Shown: positions 26,160 through 34,672, numbered from the stretch's first letter. The stretch is 64,000 bases of DNA from Hymenobacter sp. 5317J-9 (GCF_022921075.1 NZ_CP095050.1:2356001-2420000), one strand, 5' to 3'. Notes: a model not told the origin generated them from the letters alone. Numbers and translations: made by a program.

Positions 26160-27146
26160 TTACTCCAACTCCGCTGGTGTGTTTTGCAGGTCGGGCACCG
26201 GAAGCCGGGCGGGGTGGCCGGCTTCGGGGTTCATCTCGTCGAAATAGTCTTCGAACAGCGCTTGCAGCATGCCGTCTTTCAGGCCGATGTCAGGCACCAC
26301 CATGCTGCTGACGTTGGCCCACTGCATGGCCGAGAGGTAGATGTGCCCGGCGGGCACAATGACGTCGGCGCGGTCGGGGTTGAGCATGGCCACGTTCACG
26401 CGCTCGTCCATGCTCAGGCCGGCGAGGCGGTCCAGGGTGGTTTCGAGGCTGCGGCGCGTCACGGCCTTGCTGGGGGCGGCCGGGGTCAGGCTGTAGAGCT
26501 TGTTGATGTTGCCGCCCGTGCCAATGGCGCGCGTGACGTGGTATTGCCGGGCGTTGTGGCGCACCCATTCTTCCATGCGGGCCCAAAGTTCGGCCTGACC
26601 GGCGGTGTTCTGGCCGCTTTCCTCCTCCTGCATCCGGCGAATGGAGCCGATTTCGAACGACTGCGCGGCCACCTTGCGGCGGTCGTGGTAGATATTGAAC
26701 TCGGTGCTGCCGCCGCCCACGTCGATGTGCAGGTAGTGGCGCTTGTCTTCCAGCACGTGTTCGATGACGCGGTTGATGTAGAAGGCTTCGTCCTGGCCGT
26801 CAATGACTTTGATTTCCATGCCCAACTCTTTGCGCACGCGGGCCACAATGGCCTCGCCGTTGGCGGCCGAGCGCATGGCCGAGGTGGCGCACACCAGGTA
26901 GTGGGCCACGCCATGCACCTCCATCAGCAGGCGGAGCGAGTGCAGGAACTTGACGAACTGGTCTTCCTTGGGCTTTGAAATGTGGCCGGTGGCGAAGACG
27001 TCTTCGCCCAGGCGCATGGGAAAGCGCACGTATTCCACGCGCTTGAGGCGATAACGCCCTTCGTAGTGCAGCACTGCCGAAATCTGACACCGAACGGCGT
27101 TGGACCCAATATCAATGGCGGCGAGCTTACGCAGGGGAAAGTGCAT
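26160..27146 (-). CDS. ppx: Exopolyphosphatase / Ppx-GppA family phosphatase
   Basis: A 328-residue actin-fold phosphatase expected to shorten polyphosphate or hydrolyse pppGpp. Visible nucleotide-binding motifs are AAIDIGSNAVRCQI (phosphate 1), YLVCATSAMRSA, HIDVGGGSTEF (phosphate 2) and AIGTGGNINKL. The C-terminal HD-type domain found in the long Ppx forms is missing, as in other short Bacteroidota members. It faces ppk1, which supports the polyphosphate role. The start at 27146 (MHFPLRKLAAIDIG) is preferred over an ATG ten codons earlier that would overlap the promoter box. Confidence 0.88.
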   Translation of the reverse strand: MHFPLRKLAAIDIGSNAVRCQISAVLHYEGRYRLKRVEYVRFPMRLGEDVFATGHISKPKEDQFVKFLHSLRLLMEVHGVAHYLVCATSAMRSAANGEAIVARVRKELGMEIKVIDGQDEAFYINRVIEHVLEDKRHYLHIDVGGGSTEFNIYHDRRKVAAQSFEIGSIRRMQEEESGQNTAGQAELWARMEEWVRHNARQYHVTRAIGTGGNINKLYSLTPAAPSKAVTRRSLETTLDRLAGLSMDERVNVAMLNPDRADVIVPAGHIYLSAMQWANVSSMVVPDIGLKDGMLQALFEDYFDEMNPEAGHPARLPVPDLQNTPAELE

Positions 27147-27173
27147 GCAGAAGAATGAGGTTAAACGAAAAAG

Positions 27174-27181
27174 CAAAGGTA
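27174..27181 (-). promoter_or_regulatory. Putative -7 box of ppx (TACCTTTG)
   Basis: Perfect TAnnTTTG on the minus strand, 27 bases before the chosen ATG. Confidence 0.5.
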
Positions 27182-27222
27182 CGCCCAGGGCCGGGTGTTG
27201 ACTAAATCAGCTTTCGGTGCCC

Positions 27223-30200
27223 TTACTTGTCAATCCGGAATCCCAGCCCGAATTGGAGCAGGCTCACTTCTTCCGAAACCTGGTAGGAAATGGCAAAGGC
27301 CAGGGTTTCGACCACCGGGGCAATGTAGACGCCGCCGCCGTAGCCCGTATGCAGTCCGCCGGGCGAGGCGCCCTGGTAGTACACGCGGCCTTGGTCATAG
27401 AATCCAAACACGCCGTAGTAGAAGGGCAGGAAACCGTTTTTGACCTGCCCCAGGGCCAGACGCAGCTCGGTGTTGTAGTAGAGGCTGGCGTCGCCGCTGA
27501 AGCGGTTGCGGTAGTAGCCGCGCAGCCCTTCGCGCAGGCCCAGCGAGGCGAATTTGTAGAAGGGAATGTCGGCGTCGGGCCCGTAGTTTTTGGCGCCGCC
27601 GCCCTTCACCACCAGCGTCACCGGAATGCCGATTCTGGCCGTGCCGTAGTACTCGGCAAAGCCCTGGGTGAGGCCGAAGGTGCTTTCGGGGCCCGAGAGC
27701 TGGCGGTAGGTGTCGTGCTGGGCGCGCAGGCGCACCCCGCGCCGGGCAAACGACTGCCGGTCGCGCAGGTCGAGGTCGAACACCGCGTTAAGGCCCAGCA
27801 GACGCTGCGTGCTGGTGTTGGGCAGGTTAAACACTTCGACATCGCTGTCTTTTAATTTGCCGAGGTAGCTGTTGGCGGCAAAATCGGTGACGTAGTACTC
27901 GAACGTGGGGCCTACCCGTAGCACGCTGCGCTGCAGAAACACGCGCTCCAGAAAGCCGTTGAGGGTGACGCCGCGGTAGCGGGCGCGGTAGAAGTTGTTG
28001 TCGTAAAGGTCCTGTGTAAAGGCCGTGTTGTTGCCCAGCCCAAAGAAGTTGTAGAAGGGGAAGTAGTTGCCGTAGCTGCCGGTGGCGCCCACGTCAATCT
28101 TGCCGATGGCGTAGCGGTGGCGCGTGCTAAGCGTAAGCTGCCGTTGGCCGCCGGTGCTCACCTCGCCCAGAATGGAATACTGGTTTTTGAAGCCCGGCTT
28201 GCGGAAGCCTTGGGTGATGAACGTGACCCCGGCGCTGGCCGTGAAGCCGTCGTTGCGGTTGTAGCCCAGCCCGATGCTGGGGCGGTAAGTGTTGTACTCG
28301 AACTGCTCCCGGTCGTAGGCATTCACGCCCACGCGGGTGCTGGTGCGGTTATCCGATTCGGAACCCAGCCTGAGCTCGGTATCGGGCACGTCGTAGACCT
28401 TGGTTAGGGTGCGCAGGCCGGCGGCGCGGGAGTCATCGGCAATCTTGTCTTTGCCGTCGCCGCCAATCACGCGCACCAGAATGCTGTGGCTGCCGCCGTC
28501 GCCGGTCACGGTGAACACGTCCTTGCCGCCCAGGCCGTAGAGGCAGACCTCCTCAGTTTCCCTGGGCTTGAAGGTGCGGTCGAACAGGGCCGCGCCTTTG
28601 GGCTCGTCGGTGTCGCCGGCGCGGTCAAACATCTGCACGCGCACTTGCCCGTCGGGCTGGCGGTTCACCTGGAACACCTCGCCTTTGTTGGAGCCCACGA
28701 CGTCGACGCGCTTAGCTAAAAGCAAGTAATATTCGTCAATGGCCTTCGGCAGTTTCTGAATTCTGAGCTTCAACTTGCGGTTGATTTCGTTGCCGGATAA
28801 GCTCTGAATTTCAGCGGGAAATTTAGCCGTCGCTTCATCAATAACGGTAGGCGTCAGCTTACCTTGCAGGTAGGTGGCGGCTTCCTGCCACTGCTCGCGC
28901 GTGAGGCTTTGCAGTAGGTAGCGGTCGAGGTGGCGGGCGGGCCAGTTGAGGCTCTTGAGGTCGTCGAAGTCCTCGCCAAAGTTCTCGATGCTGGGCACGG
29001 CCCATTCGCGGTTGGCGAGGTAGGTGAGCAGGCCGTTCCAGAGGGTGAAGCTCTGGTCCCGGTCGCGCGGAATGGGGCGGTAGAGCACGCCGCCGTTGGC
29101 TTGCTTGTAGCCGGCCCACTTCCAGTTGTCTTCGTGCTTGCCGAAGTCGGCCACCAGCATATCGAAGGCGCGGGCGCGGGCCAGCTGCGGCGCATCGACC
29201 CGGTTGTCGTGGTCTTTGTAGAGCTTCCGAAACAGGCCGAAGCTGCGCGTCACCTCATCGGAGTTGCCGAAGCCGGGCAGGTTGGGCTTGGGGTCTTTGG
29301 GCGAGTCTTCGAGGGTACCGACCAGGCCGGCGTACTGCTCGCGGTAGGGGCCGAGCTGCTGGTTGTCGGGCAGGCGGAACAGGCGCGGCCGGGCGTGCAG
29401 AATGTCCGTCTGGTCGAGCATGTAGCCGATGGGCAGGTTGGAGTAGGGGTTGGCCGTGGCGGTGATGTCGCGCAGCACGTCGGCCGCCACCGAGTTGCGC
29501 AGCTCCGGCGGCAGAATGCGCGTCACGTCCTTATCGACCGAGCGGAAGACGTATTCCGAGCTGTCGGCAGCAATCAGCTTGAGCGAGGTGGTCTGGCGTC
29601 CGCCGCCTTTGCCGGTGGGGCGCAGGCCGCCTTTCTCCGTGCTCAAGTCAAGCGTAGGAACAGTTACAGGCTGCAGCCACGACGAACGGTAGATTTTGCC
29701 AATGAAGAAATTGCGGCTGGCGGTGGGCTTGTATTCCGGGCCGGGCACCACGGTGGTGCTGGCTTGTAGCGGTGCGTCGGCTTTGGTTTCCGCCACCGTT
29801 TTGGCCGCGCCGGGACAGTCGGTGATGAACGGATTCTGCGGGGCTTTTGAATCGGCCGACGCGGCACAGGACGAGCGAAACAGCGTGGCGGTGTACGCGT
29901 CTTTGGCCGGCTGGTCGCCGCTGCCGAAGGTGAAGACGTGCGTTTTCACGGTGCCATCGGCAAAATATTCGAGGGTGGTGTAGCCTTCTTCGCTTTTGCT
30001 GTACAGCGATTGTCCTTTGGCGCCCACGTGCTCGCTCTCCATCACGCTGCCGCTCACAATGTGGTAGTTGCCTTGGAAGGGCGTGACCTGCAGGCTGTAG
30101 TCGTGGGCGGCGGCGTACACCACGCCGGGGTTGCTTTGCAGCGTGTTCAGCAGCTCTTTGCGCAGGTCCTGATAGCCAGGGTAGGCCAGGTCGCGGGGCG

Positions 30201-30948
30201 AGCCCACGTTTTGGCGATAAGCGGCGTACACCGTGCCCAGCACGGGCGGGCTGAGGTGGCGCGACAGCGGCTCGTGGCCGCCGTACACGCCGTTGGTCAC
30301 CACGGGGTGGTGGCCCAGCAGCAGCACGTTCTTGTTCTTGGTGCCGTCGATGAGGTCCTGCAACTGCTCGCGGAATTCTTCCTTGGTCAGCGTCTTGCAA
30401 TCGGTGTCGGGCGCCTCGGGGCGGTCGAAGGGATGCGTGAACCAGGGCGTGTTGAGGGCCACCAGGCGCACGAGTGGGGCCACGTCCACCACTTCGGGGC
30501 CGGGGCAGCCGTTGGTGGGCACGAAGGCATTCTGGCCGGGCAACTGCTTTTCAATGTATTTCTCCAGCCGGCGCACGGCTTTGAGGCCGTCGGGGCCGGA
30601 GTTGGCCCAGTCCTTATCGCCGGGCAGGAAGTATATTTTGCCCTGCGGCAGGCCTTTTACCAGCGCAATGAGCTGGTCGGCGCGGTCAAGCTCGGCCTGG
30701 GCCAGGGCAGTGTCGCTTTTTGAAACCAGCCCCGTATTGCCCACAATGTCGCCGAGGTGAACCACGGTGAAGGGACCGGTTTGCTGCTCCAGGGCACGGC
30801 GCAATTGTTGGAGGCGGGCGGCTGGCAGGTTTTTCTGAGCGGTATTGCCCAGCAGGAAAACGGTGTGGGCGGGCGGCGCGGTTTGGGCCGCAGCCGTACC
30901 CGTGGCAAGCCCGAGCGCAGCCAGCGCGGAGAGAAATAGTTGGCGCAT
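27223..30948 (-). CDS. Calcineurin-like phosphoesterase fused to an Omp85/BamA-type outer membrane barrel
   Basis: A 1241-residue exported protein. Residues 1-21 are a signal peptide (ending TAAAQ). Residues 28-300 are a metallophosphoesterase domain: VVHLGDIVGN (metal Asp), YFLPGDKDW (GD-x-[ND/E]-type site), LLLGHHPVVTNG and AAAHDYSLQV. The middle section (about 400-860) is a conserved Bacteroidota region without a named fold. The last 370 residues form a beta-barrel of the bacterial surface antigen/BamA-TamA type (FTASAGVTFITQGFR, LREGLRGYYRNRF, tail LLQFGLGFRIDK). The enzyme domain would sit in the periplasm or outside, tethered to the barrel. Substrate unknown. Confidence 0.82.
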   Translation of the reverse strand: MRQLFLSALAALGLATGTAAAQTAPPAHTVFLLGNTAQKNLPAARLQQLRRALEQQTGPFTVVHLGDIVGNTGLVSKSDTALAQAELDRADQLIALVKGLPQGKIYFLPGDKDWANSGPDGLKAVRRLEKYIEKQLPGQNAFVPTNGCPGPEVVDVAPLVRLVALNTPWFTHPFDRPEAPDTDCKTLTKEEFREQLQDLIDGTKNKNVLLLGHHPVVTNGVYGGHEPLSRHLSPPVLGTVYAAYRQNVGSPRDLAYPGYQDLRKELLNTLQSNPGVVYAAAHDYSLQVTPFQGNYHIVSGSVMESEHVGAKGQSLYSKSEEGYTTLEYFADGTVKTHVFTFGSGDQPAKDAYTATLFRSSCAASADSKAPQNPFITDCPGAAKTVAETKADAPLQASTTVVPGPEYKPTASRNFFIGKIYRSSWLQPVTVPTLDLSTEKGGLRPTGKGGGRQTTSLKLIAADSSEYVFRSVDKDVTRILPPELRNSVAADVLRDITATANPYSNLPIGYMLDQTDILHARPRLFRLPDNQQLGPYREQYAGLVGTLEDSPKDPKPNLPGFGNSDEVTRSFGLFRKLYKDHDNRVDAPQLARARAFDMLVADFGKHEDNWKWAGYKQANGGVLYRPIPRDRDQSFTLWNGLLTYLANREWAVPSIENFGEDFDDLKSLNWPARHLDRYLLQSLTREQWQEAATYLQGKLTPTVIDEATAKFPAEIQSLSGNEINRKLKLRIQKLPKAIDEYYLLLAKRVDVVGSNKGEVFQVNRQPDGQVRVQMFDRAGDTDEPKGAALFDRTFKPRETEEVCLYGLGGKDVFTVTGDGGSHSILVRVIGGDGKDKIADDSRAAGLRTLTKVYDVPDTELRLGSESDNRTSTRVGVNAYDREQFEYNTYRPSIGLGYNRNDGFTASAGVTFITQGFRKPGFKNQYSILGEVSTGGQRQLTLSTRHRYAIGKIDVGATGSYGNYFPFYNFFGLGNNTAFTQDLYDNNFYRARYRGVTLNGFLERVFLQRSVLRVGPTFEYYVTDFAANSYLGKLKDSDVEVFNLPNTSTQRLLGLNAVFDLDLRDRQSFARRGVRLRAQHDTYRQLSGPESTFGLTQGFAEYYGTARIGIPVTLVVKGGGAKNYGPDADIPFYKFASLGLREGLRGYYRNRFSGDASLYYNTELRLALGQVKNGFLPFYYGVFGFYDQGRVYYQGASPGGLHTGYGGGVYIAPVVETLAFAISYQVSEEVSLLQFGLGFRIDK

Positions 30949-31014
30949 AAAGAATGAGTATGCACCGGAGTACGCAAAACGCGGGGTAAAGTATGCGCGT
31001 CTGCCGTTGGGCCG

Positions 31015-31533
31015 CTAGTTTTCGGTCGCCGCCGGGCGCCGCGGCCGGTTCAGGCGCTGGCCTACCAGTAGTAGCAGGCAGGGCAGCCCCACCCACAGCG
31101 CCTCGCTGGCCAGCACCCTCAGGCCTTTGGCCCCCAGAAAAGCCCGGATGCTGAGGGGCGAAACCCGGATGGGCCGGAAGGGAAAGAAGTGCCGCTCGGG
31201 GTGCCAGGGGCTGAAAAAGGCCACGCCCAGGCCGCCCGAAGTTAGCGCATCGAGCAGGCCGTGCGAGGCCGTGGCCAGAAACAGCAGCAGCGCCAGCCGC
31301 CCGGGCGCGGGCCGCCGGCCGGGCTGGGCCAACTGGCCCAGCAGCGAGTGCGTGAGCCCGCGGTGGCCCCACAGGCTGTCGTAGGGCACGCCGAGGCGGT
31401 AGCCCACCGAGTCCACATCGGGCAGGGCAGCGCATAGGGCGGCGGCCACCCAGTAGGGCCAGTGGTAGCGGTGAGGAAGCAGGAGCTTGCCCAGGGTGGC
31501 CCCCAGGGCGGCGTGGCCAAAAGCAGATGCCAT
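31015..31533 (-). CDS. YdjM-like membrane-bound metal-dependent hydrolase
   Basis: A 172-residue integral membrane protein of the YdjM/LexA-binding inner membrane hydrolase family. Visible family features are the early AFGHAALGATLGKLL, the metal-binding ALPDVDSV and HRGLTHSLLG, and the later ASHGLLDALTSGG; the histidines and aspartates are conserved. Three or four hydrophobic segments are seen (for example VAAALCAALP, LALLLFLATASHGLL, ALWVGLPCLLLLV). E. coli YdjM is an SOS-induced protein linked to phospholipid changes; a function here is not established. An ATG three codons upstream (31542) is also possible. The next upstream gene (31713) is 61 bases away on the same strand. Confidence 0.8.
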   Translation of the reverse strand: MASAFGHAALGATLGKLLLPHRYHWPYWVAAALCAALPDVDSVGYRLGVPYDSLWGHRGLTHSLLGQLAQPGRRPAPGRLALLLFLATASHGLLDALTSGGLGVAFFSPWHPERHFFPFRPIRVSPLSIRAFLGAKGLRVLASEALWVGLPCLLLLVGQRLNRPRRPAATEN

Positions 31534-31593
31534 CAGGAGCAAGAAAAAGGCGCCTGCCCCGCCCAGGTAGGCAAAGCAGGCGCGTAGGAAGGG

Positions 31594-31713
31594 TTACCAG
31601 CGCCGAATGAGGCCGTAGTGCTCCAGCAGCCACAGGGCGGCAATGAGGGCCCCGATAATGAGGGCCTTGGGCCAGAACTCGCGCCAGAAAGGGTGCTTAG
31701 GCCACCGGGGCAT
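31594..31713 (-). CDS. 39-residue single-pass membrane microprotein
   Basis: A short frame: a basic, aromatic N-terminus (MPRWPKHPFWREFWPK), one hydrophobic segment (ALIIGALIAALWLLEHYG) and a C-terminal IRRW. Its ATG lies 17 bases inside the end of the upstream 82-residue gene, an arrangement typical of translational coupling, and the codon usage matches the neighbours. No family is recognised. It may be a small membrane partner of the genes around it. Evidence is limited to the coding appearance and coupling. Confidence 0.5.
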   Translation of the reverse strand: MPRWPKHPFWREFWPKALIIGALIAALWLLEHYGLIRRW

Positions 31714-31945
31714 CTTCTTCGGGGCGCCAGGTCAGGACCATGTGATGCACGGGCAGCACCACGAACTCGCGGTAGCGGCGCATGTCCTCGTGGTTGTTGA
31801 GGGCCCAGTCGAGCGCCGCCTGTTCGGTGTCGAAGTCGTGCGGCACGCCGGGCAGGGGCTTCAGCGCCATGTGGTGGGTGTGGTTGACGGGGTCAGTTTC
31901 GTCGCGGAAACCAACGAGGGTGTATTTGGTGACAATTCTGTACAT
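31697..31945 (-). CDS. Conserved-looking hypothetical protein, 82 residues
   Basis: A soluble small protein with no signal peptide or membrane segment. It is rich in His and aromatic residues (NHTHHMAL, FVVLPVHHMVLTW) and has the look of an alpha/beta fold. The helix DTEQAALDWALNNHEDMRRYREF is followed by a strand. I do not recognise the family. It lies between the sirtuin gene (52 bases upstream) and the 39-residue membrane protein, all on the minus strand, so the three may form one transcript. Confidence 0.65.
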   Translation of the reverse strand: MYRIVTKYTLVGFRDETDPVNHTHHMALKPLPGVPHDFDTEQAALDWALNNHEDMRRYREFVVLPVHHMVLTWRPEEDAPVA

Positions 31946-31997
31946 AGGGCGAAGAAAAAAAGGGGAAAATGAGCTTGGGATGAAAGCCGGCCGGGCA

Positions 31998-32687
31998 TCA
32001 GGCGGTGAGCTCGCGCAGCACGCGGGGCACGCCCGTGCTGGCGGGCTCGGCCACGTAGCGCACGCCGCGGCGGCCGGCTTCGGGCTGGTGCGGGTCGATG
32101 ACGAAGACGGGGCAGGTGGCGGGGGCGTAGTGCAGCAGCCCGGCCGCCGGGTACACCTGCAGGGAGGTGCCCACCACGAGCAGCACGTCGGCGGTGCTCA
32201 CGATTTCGGCGGCTTCCTCAATGGCGGGCACTAGCTCGCCAAACCACACAATGTGTGGGCGCAGCTGGTGGCCGTCGGGGCCTAGGTCGCCCAGCCGGAT
32301 GTCGCCGGGGCAGTCGTACACGGCCGTGTCGTTGGCCACCGAGCGCATCTGGTTGAGCATGCCGTGCAGGTGCAGCACCTGGCTGGAGCCGGCGCGCTCG
32401 TGCAGGTCGTCCACGTTCTGGGTGATGATGCTGACGCGCCAACCGGGTACTTCTTCGAAGCCGGCCAGCGCCAGGTGGGCGGCGTTGGGCTGCACGGTGC
32501 GGGCCTGGGCGCGGCGCTGGTTGTAGAACTCCAGCACCAGCGCGGGGTTGCGGGCAAAGCCCTCGGGCGAGGCCACGTCCTCGACGCGGTGCTCTTCCCA
32601 GAGGCCGTTGGTGTCGCGGAAGGTGCGGATGCCGGACTCGGCCGAAACGCCGGCACCGGTGAGGACCACGAGGTGTTGGGAGGCCAT
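31998..32687 (-). CDS. cobB: Sirtuin NAD-dependent protein deacylase
   Basis: A 229-residue sirtuin very close to E. coli CobB in the NAD site: TGAGVSAESGIRTFRD, NGLWEEHRVEDVASPEGF, TQNVDDLHERAG and the catalytic His in VLHLHG. The Tyr and Arg that favour succinyl-lysine in class III enzymes are present (EFYNQRR). The small domain, however, lacks the zinc-binding cysteines: only one Cys (YDCPGD) remains where CobB has several. Zinc-free sirtuins are known, so it is probably still an active desuccinylase/deacetylase. A -7 box lies at 32732-32739. Confidence 0.9.
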   Translation of the reverse strand: MASQHLVVLTGAGVSAESGIRTFRDTNGLWEEHRVEDVASPEGFARNPALVLEFYNQRRAQARTVQPNAAHLALAGFEEVPGWRVSIITQNVDDLHERAGSSQVLHLHGMLNQMRSVANDTAVYDCPGDIRLGDLGPDGHQLRPHIVWFGELVPAIEEAAEIVSTADVLLVVGTSLQVYPAAGLLHYAPATCPVFVIDPHQPEAGRRGVRYVAEPASTGVPRVLRELTA

Positions 32688-32731
32688 GAGCGGGAAGGGA
32701 AAGGCGCGGCAAACTGCCGGGCGGAGGCGGT

Positions 32732-32739
32732 CAAATATA
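32732..32739 (-). promoter_or_regulatory. Putative -7 box of the sirtuin gene (TATATTTG)
   Basis: Perfect TAnnTTTG on the minus strand, 44 bases before the ATG at 32687. Confidence 0.45.
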
Positions 32740-33037
32740 CCCCGCGCCTTGCAACAGGGTTGCCTGGACCGGGCGTGCGGGGCGTCTTTTTTACGGCTGG
32801 CGATGCTGCCAACGCGCCGCAGAAATTAGCCGGGCTACGCCCTTTGACGGCGAGTGGAGGCTGGTTTTCAGCAAAACACCTTTCGGTGCATCACATGACC
32901 ATTGCCTGCTTACTGAGCATATATTTATTCAACGAAGAGGCCATTTCACCGCGGTGAAATGGCCTCTTCGTTATGATAATATTTTAGGTTGGCCTAGGAT
33001 TGAAAACCAGTTTTCCAGGCCGACAAACTAATGCTAC
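32740..33037. other. Gene-free gap containing a 42-bp perfect palindrome
   Basis: No coding frame is convincing in these 298 bases. The notable content is the palindrome at 32931-32972, described separately. An A/T-rich patch (32925-32995) surrounds it. Confidence 0.4.
32931..32972. terminator. Perfect 42-bp palindrome downstream of nitroreductase
   Basis: Arms AACGAAGAGGCCATTTCACCG and CGGTGAAATGGCCTCTTCGTT meet with no loop. It sits past the nitroreductase stop (33038, minus strand). A terminator role is likely given its place, but a zero-base loop and the symmetric sequence also suit a dimeric protein-binding site. Confidence 0.6.
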
Positions 33038-33628
33038 TTAAGCCACCACAGGCGTCGGCAGCTCATTCCGAAAGGCAAACTCCGCCACGGGCTTGCGGTT
33101 GCGGGCGGCTTTCTCGCGGCTCAGGAAGGGCTCTTCCAGCTGCTCGGCTTCGCCCAGGTAGCCCAGGGCCAGCACGGCGGCGGGCTCCAGCCCCTCGGGC
33201 AGGTTAAAGTCGCGGCGCACTTTTTCGCGGTCGAAACCGCCCATCACGTGGCCGTGTAGGCCCAGCGCGGTGGCCTCCAAGAAGAGGGTAGCATTTGCGG
33301 CGCCCAGGTCATGCATGGCGGCGCCGTTGGGCTGGCCGTTTTCGTACTGCGTTTTGGCCAGGGCAATGATGAGCACCGGCGCATTTCGAGCCCAGGGCTG
33401 GTTGCCGGGCATCAGCGTGTCCAGAATTTTCTGAAAAGCTTCGGTATCGGCCTTATGGGCATAGATGTATTGCCAGGGCTGCGCATTCATGGCGCTGAAG
33501 GCCCAGGAGGCGGCTTCAAAAATCTGATTCAGGGCGTCTTGGGTCACCGGCTGAACCGAGAAGGAGCGGGGGCTCCAGCGGTTGCGAATGAGCTCGTGGA
33601 CGGGGTAGGTGGTGGGGGCGGCTTTCAT
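33038..33628 (-). CDS. Nitroreductase-family NAD(P)H oxidoreductase
   Basis: A 196-residue flavin enzyme. The FMN-binding signature IRNRWSPRSFS lies near the start, SWAFSAMNAQPWQYI follows, and the late LPEGLEPAAVLALGYLGE is the conserved C-terminal FMN segment. Members reduce nitro compounds, quinones or enones with NAD(P)H; the physiological substrate here is not evident. It is in the same orientation as the pirin gene upstream, separated by a palindromic element. In other bacteria pirin and nitroreductase-type genes often occur together in redox stress settings, which is only suggestive. Confidence 0.88.
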   Translation of the reverse strand: MKAAPTTYPVHELIRNRWSPRSFSVQPVTQDALNQIFEAASWAFSAMNAQPWQYIYAHKADTEAFQKILDTLMPGNQPWARNAPVLIIALAKTQYENGQPNGAAMHDLGAANATLFLEATALGLHGHVMGGFDREKVRRDFNLPEGLEPAAVLALGYLGEAEQLEEPFLSREKAARNRKPVAEFAFRNELPTPVVA

Positions 33629-33656
33629 TTTTTGGTGGTTGGGTAGTCAGATTGGA

Positions 33657-33753
33657 GAACGGTCATGCTGAACTTGCCGAAGCATCTCTACCGCAGTAGT
33701 AAATGAATTACTCTCACAGTATAGATGCTTCAATTGCGCTCAGCATGACGTTC
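33657..33753. repeat. Dispersed palindromic element, copy 2 (degenerate)
   Basis: Starts GAACGGTCATGCTGAACTTG and ends CGCTCAGCATGACGTTC. The outer arms match the family, but the mid-arm has several mismatches. The loop keeps the conserved core AGTAAATGAATTACTC. Confidence 0.85.
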
Positions 33754-33787
33754 CTGTGGGAGGGGGCGAACAAGCGGACGGCACCAA

Positions 33788-34504
33788 TTAAAACTCCATC
33801 GGTACCTCCATCAGCAGCAGCTCGGCGTTGCTATCGGCGCTGATGGTCAGCTTGTCGGTGTCCCAGATGCCGAAGCCGTCGCGGCGGTGCAGGGCCTGGC
33901 CGTTGATGGTAACGTCGCCTTCCAGCACGAAGGCATAGACGCCGTTGCCCGCCTTTTTGATGGCGTAGTCGGTGGCGAAGCCTTGGTCGAGGTTGCCGAG
34001 GTGAAACCAGGCATCCTGGTGGATATGGGGGTTGTCGCCGTTGCCCACCGGCGATACCACCTGCAGCAACTGGTTGTGGCGGGCTTCCGGGGCAAAGGTC
34101 TGCTGGCCGTAAGCGGGCTTGATGCCGCGCTCATTCGGGAACACCCAGATTTGCAGGAATTTCACTTCCTGGTTGGCGTTGTGGTTTTTCTCGGAGTGGG
34201 CCACGCCGGTGCCGGCGCTCATCACCTGCACATCGTGCTGGCGAATGACGGTTTTATTGCCCATCGAATCCTGGTGCTCCAAATCGCCCGACAGCGGAAT
34301 GGAGATAATTTCCATGTTGTCGTGCGGGTGCTTGCCGAAGCCCATGCCGCCGGCCACGGTGTCGTCGTTCAGCACGCGCAGGGCGCCGAAGTGCACGCGG
34401 CTGGGGTTGTTGTAGCCGGCAAAGCTGAAGGTATGGTAAGAATTGAGCCAGCCATGATTGGCGTGGCCACGGGTATTTGCGAGGTGAAGGACGGTGCTGG
34501 CCAT
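33788..34504 (-). CDS. Pirin-family bicupin protein
   Basis: A 238-residue pirin, a two-cupin protein that may act as a quercetin dioxygenase or redox sensor. The metal site of the N-terminal cupin is intact: KHPHDNMEIISI gives two His, and GTGVAHSEKNH gives the third His and the Glu. The start MASTVLHLANTRGHANHGW is the canonical opening; a longer frame to 34549 runs into the promoter. The -7 box is at 34539-34546, facing away from the HAD gene promoter. Confidence 0.92.
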   Translation of the reverse strand: MASTVLHLANTRGHANHGWLNSYHTFSFAGYNNPSRVHFGALRVLNDDTVAGGMGFGKHPHDNMEIISIPLSGDLEHQDSMGNKTVIRQHDVQVMSAGTGVAHSEKNHNANQEVKFLQIWVFPNERGIKPAYGQQTFAPEARHNQLLQVVSPVGNGDNPHIHQDAWFHLGNLDQGFATDYAIKKAGNGVYAFVLEGDVTINGQALHRRDGFGIWDTDKLTISADSNAELLLMEVPMEF

Positions 34505-34538
34505 GAGTACAGGCGATGTTGAAACGTGATTATGATGA

Positions 34539-34546
34539 CAAATGTA
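34539..34546 (-). promoter_or_regulatory. Putative -7 box of the pirin gene (TACATTTG)
   Basis: Perfect TAnnTTTG on the minus strand, 34 bases before the ATG at 34504. Confidence 0.5.
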
Positions 34547-34636
34547 CATACATTTAATGTCTATACATCTTTCGGCTGAAAAAAGTTTATTTACTTCCCA
34601 TTTATGCAGGCGGCGCGCTGCGCAACACCCAGCCGA

Positions 34637-34644
34637 TACCTTTG
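34637..34644 (+). promoter_or_regulatory. Putative -7 box of the HAD phosphatase gene (TACCTTTG)
   Basis: Perfect TAnnTTTG followed by C, 28 bases before the ATG at 34673. It forms a divergent pair with the pirin promoter. Confidence 0.5.
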
Positions 34645-34672
34645 CTTGGCCTCATTTCCGGCTTCTGCTTAC

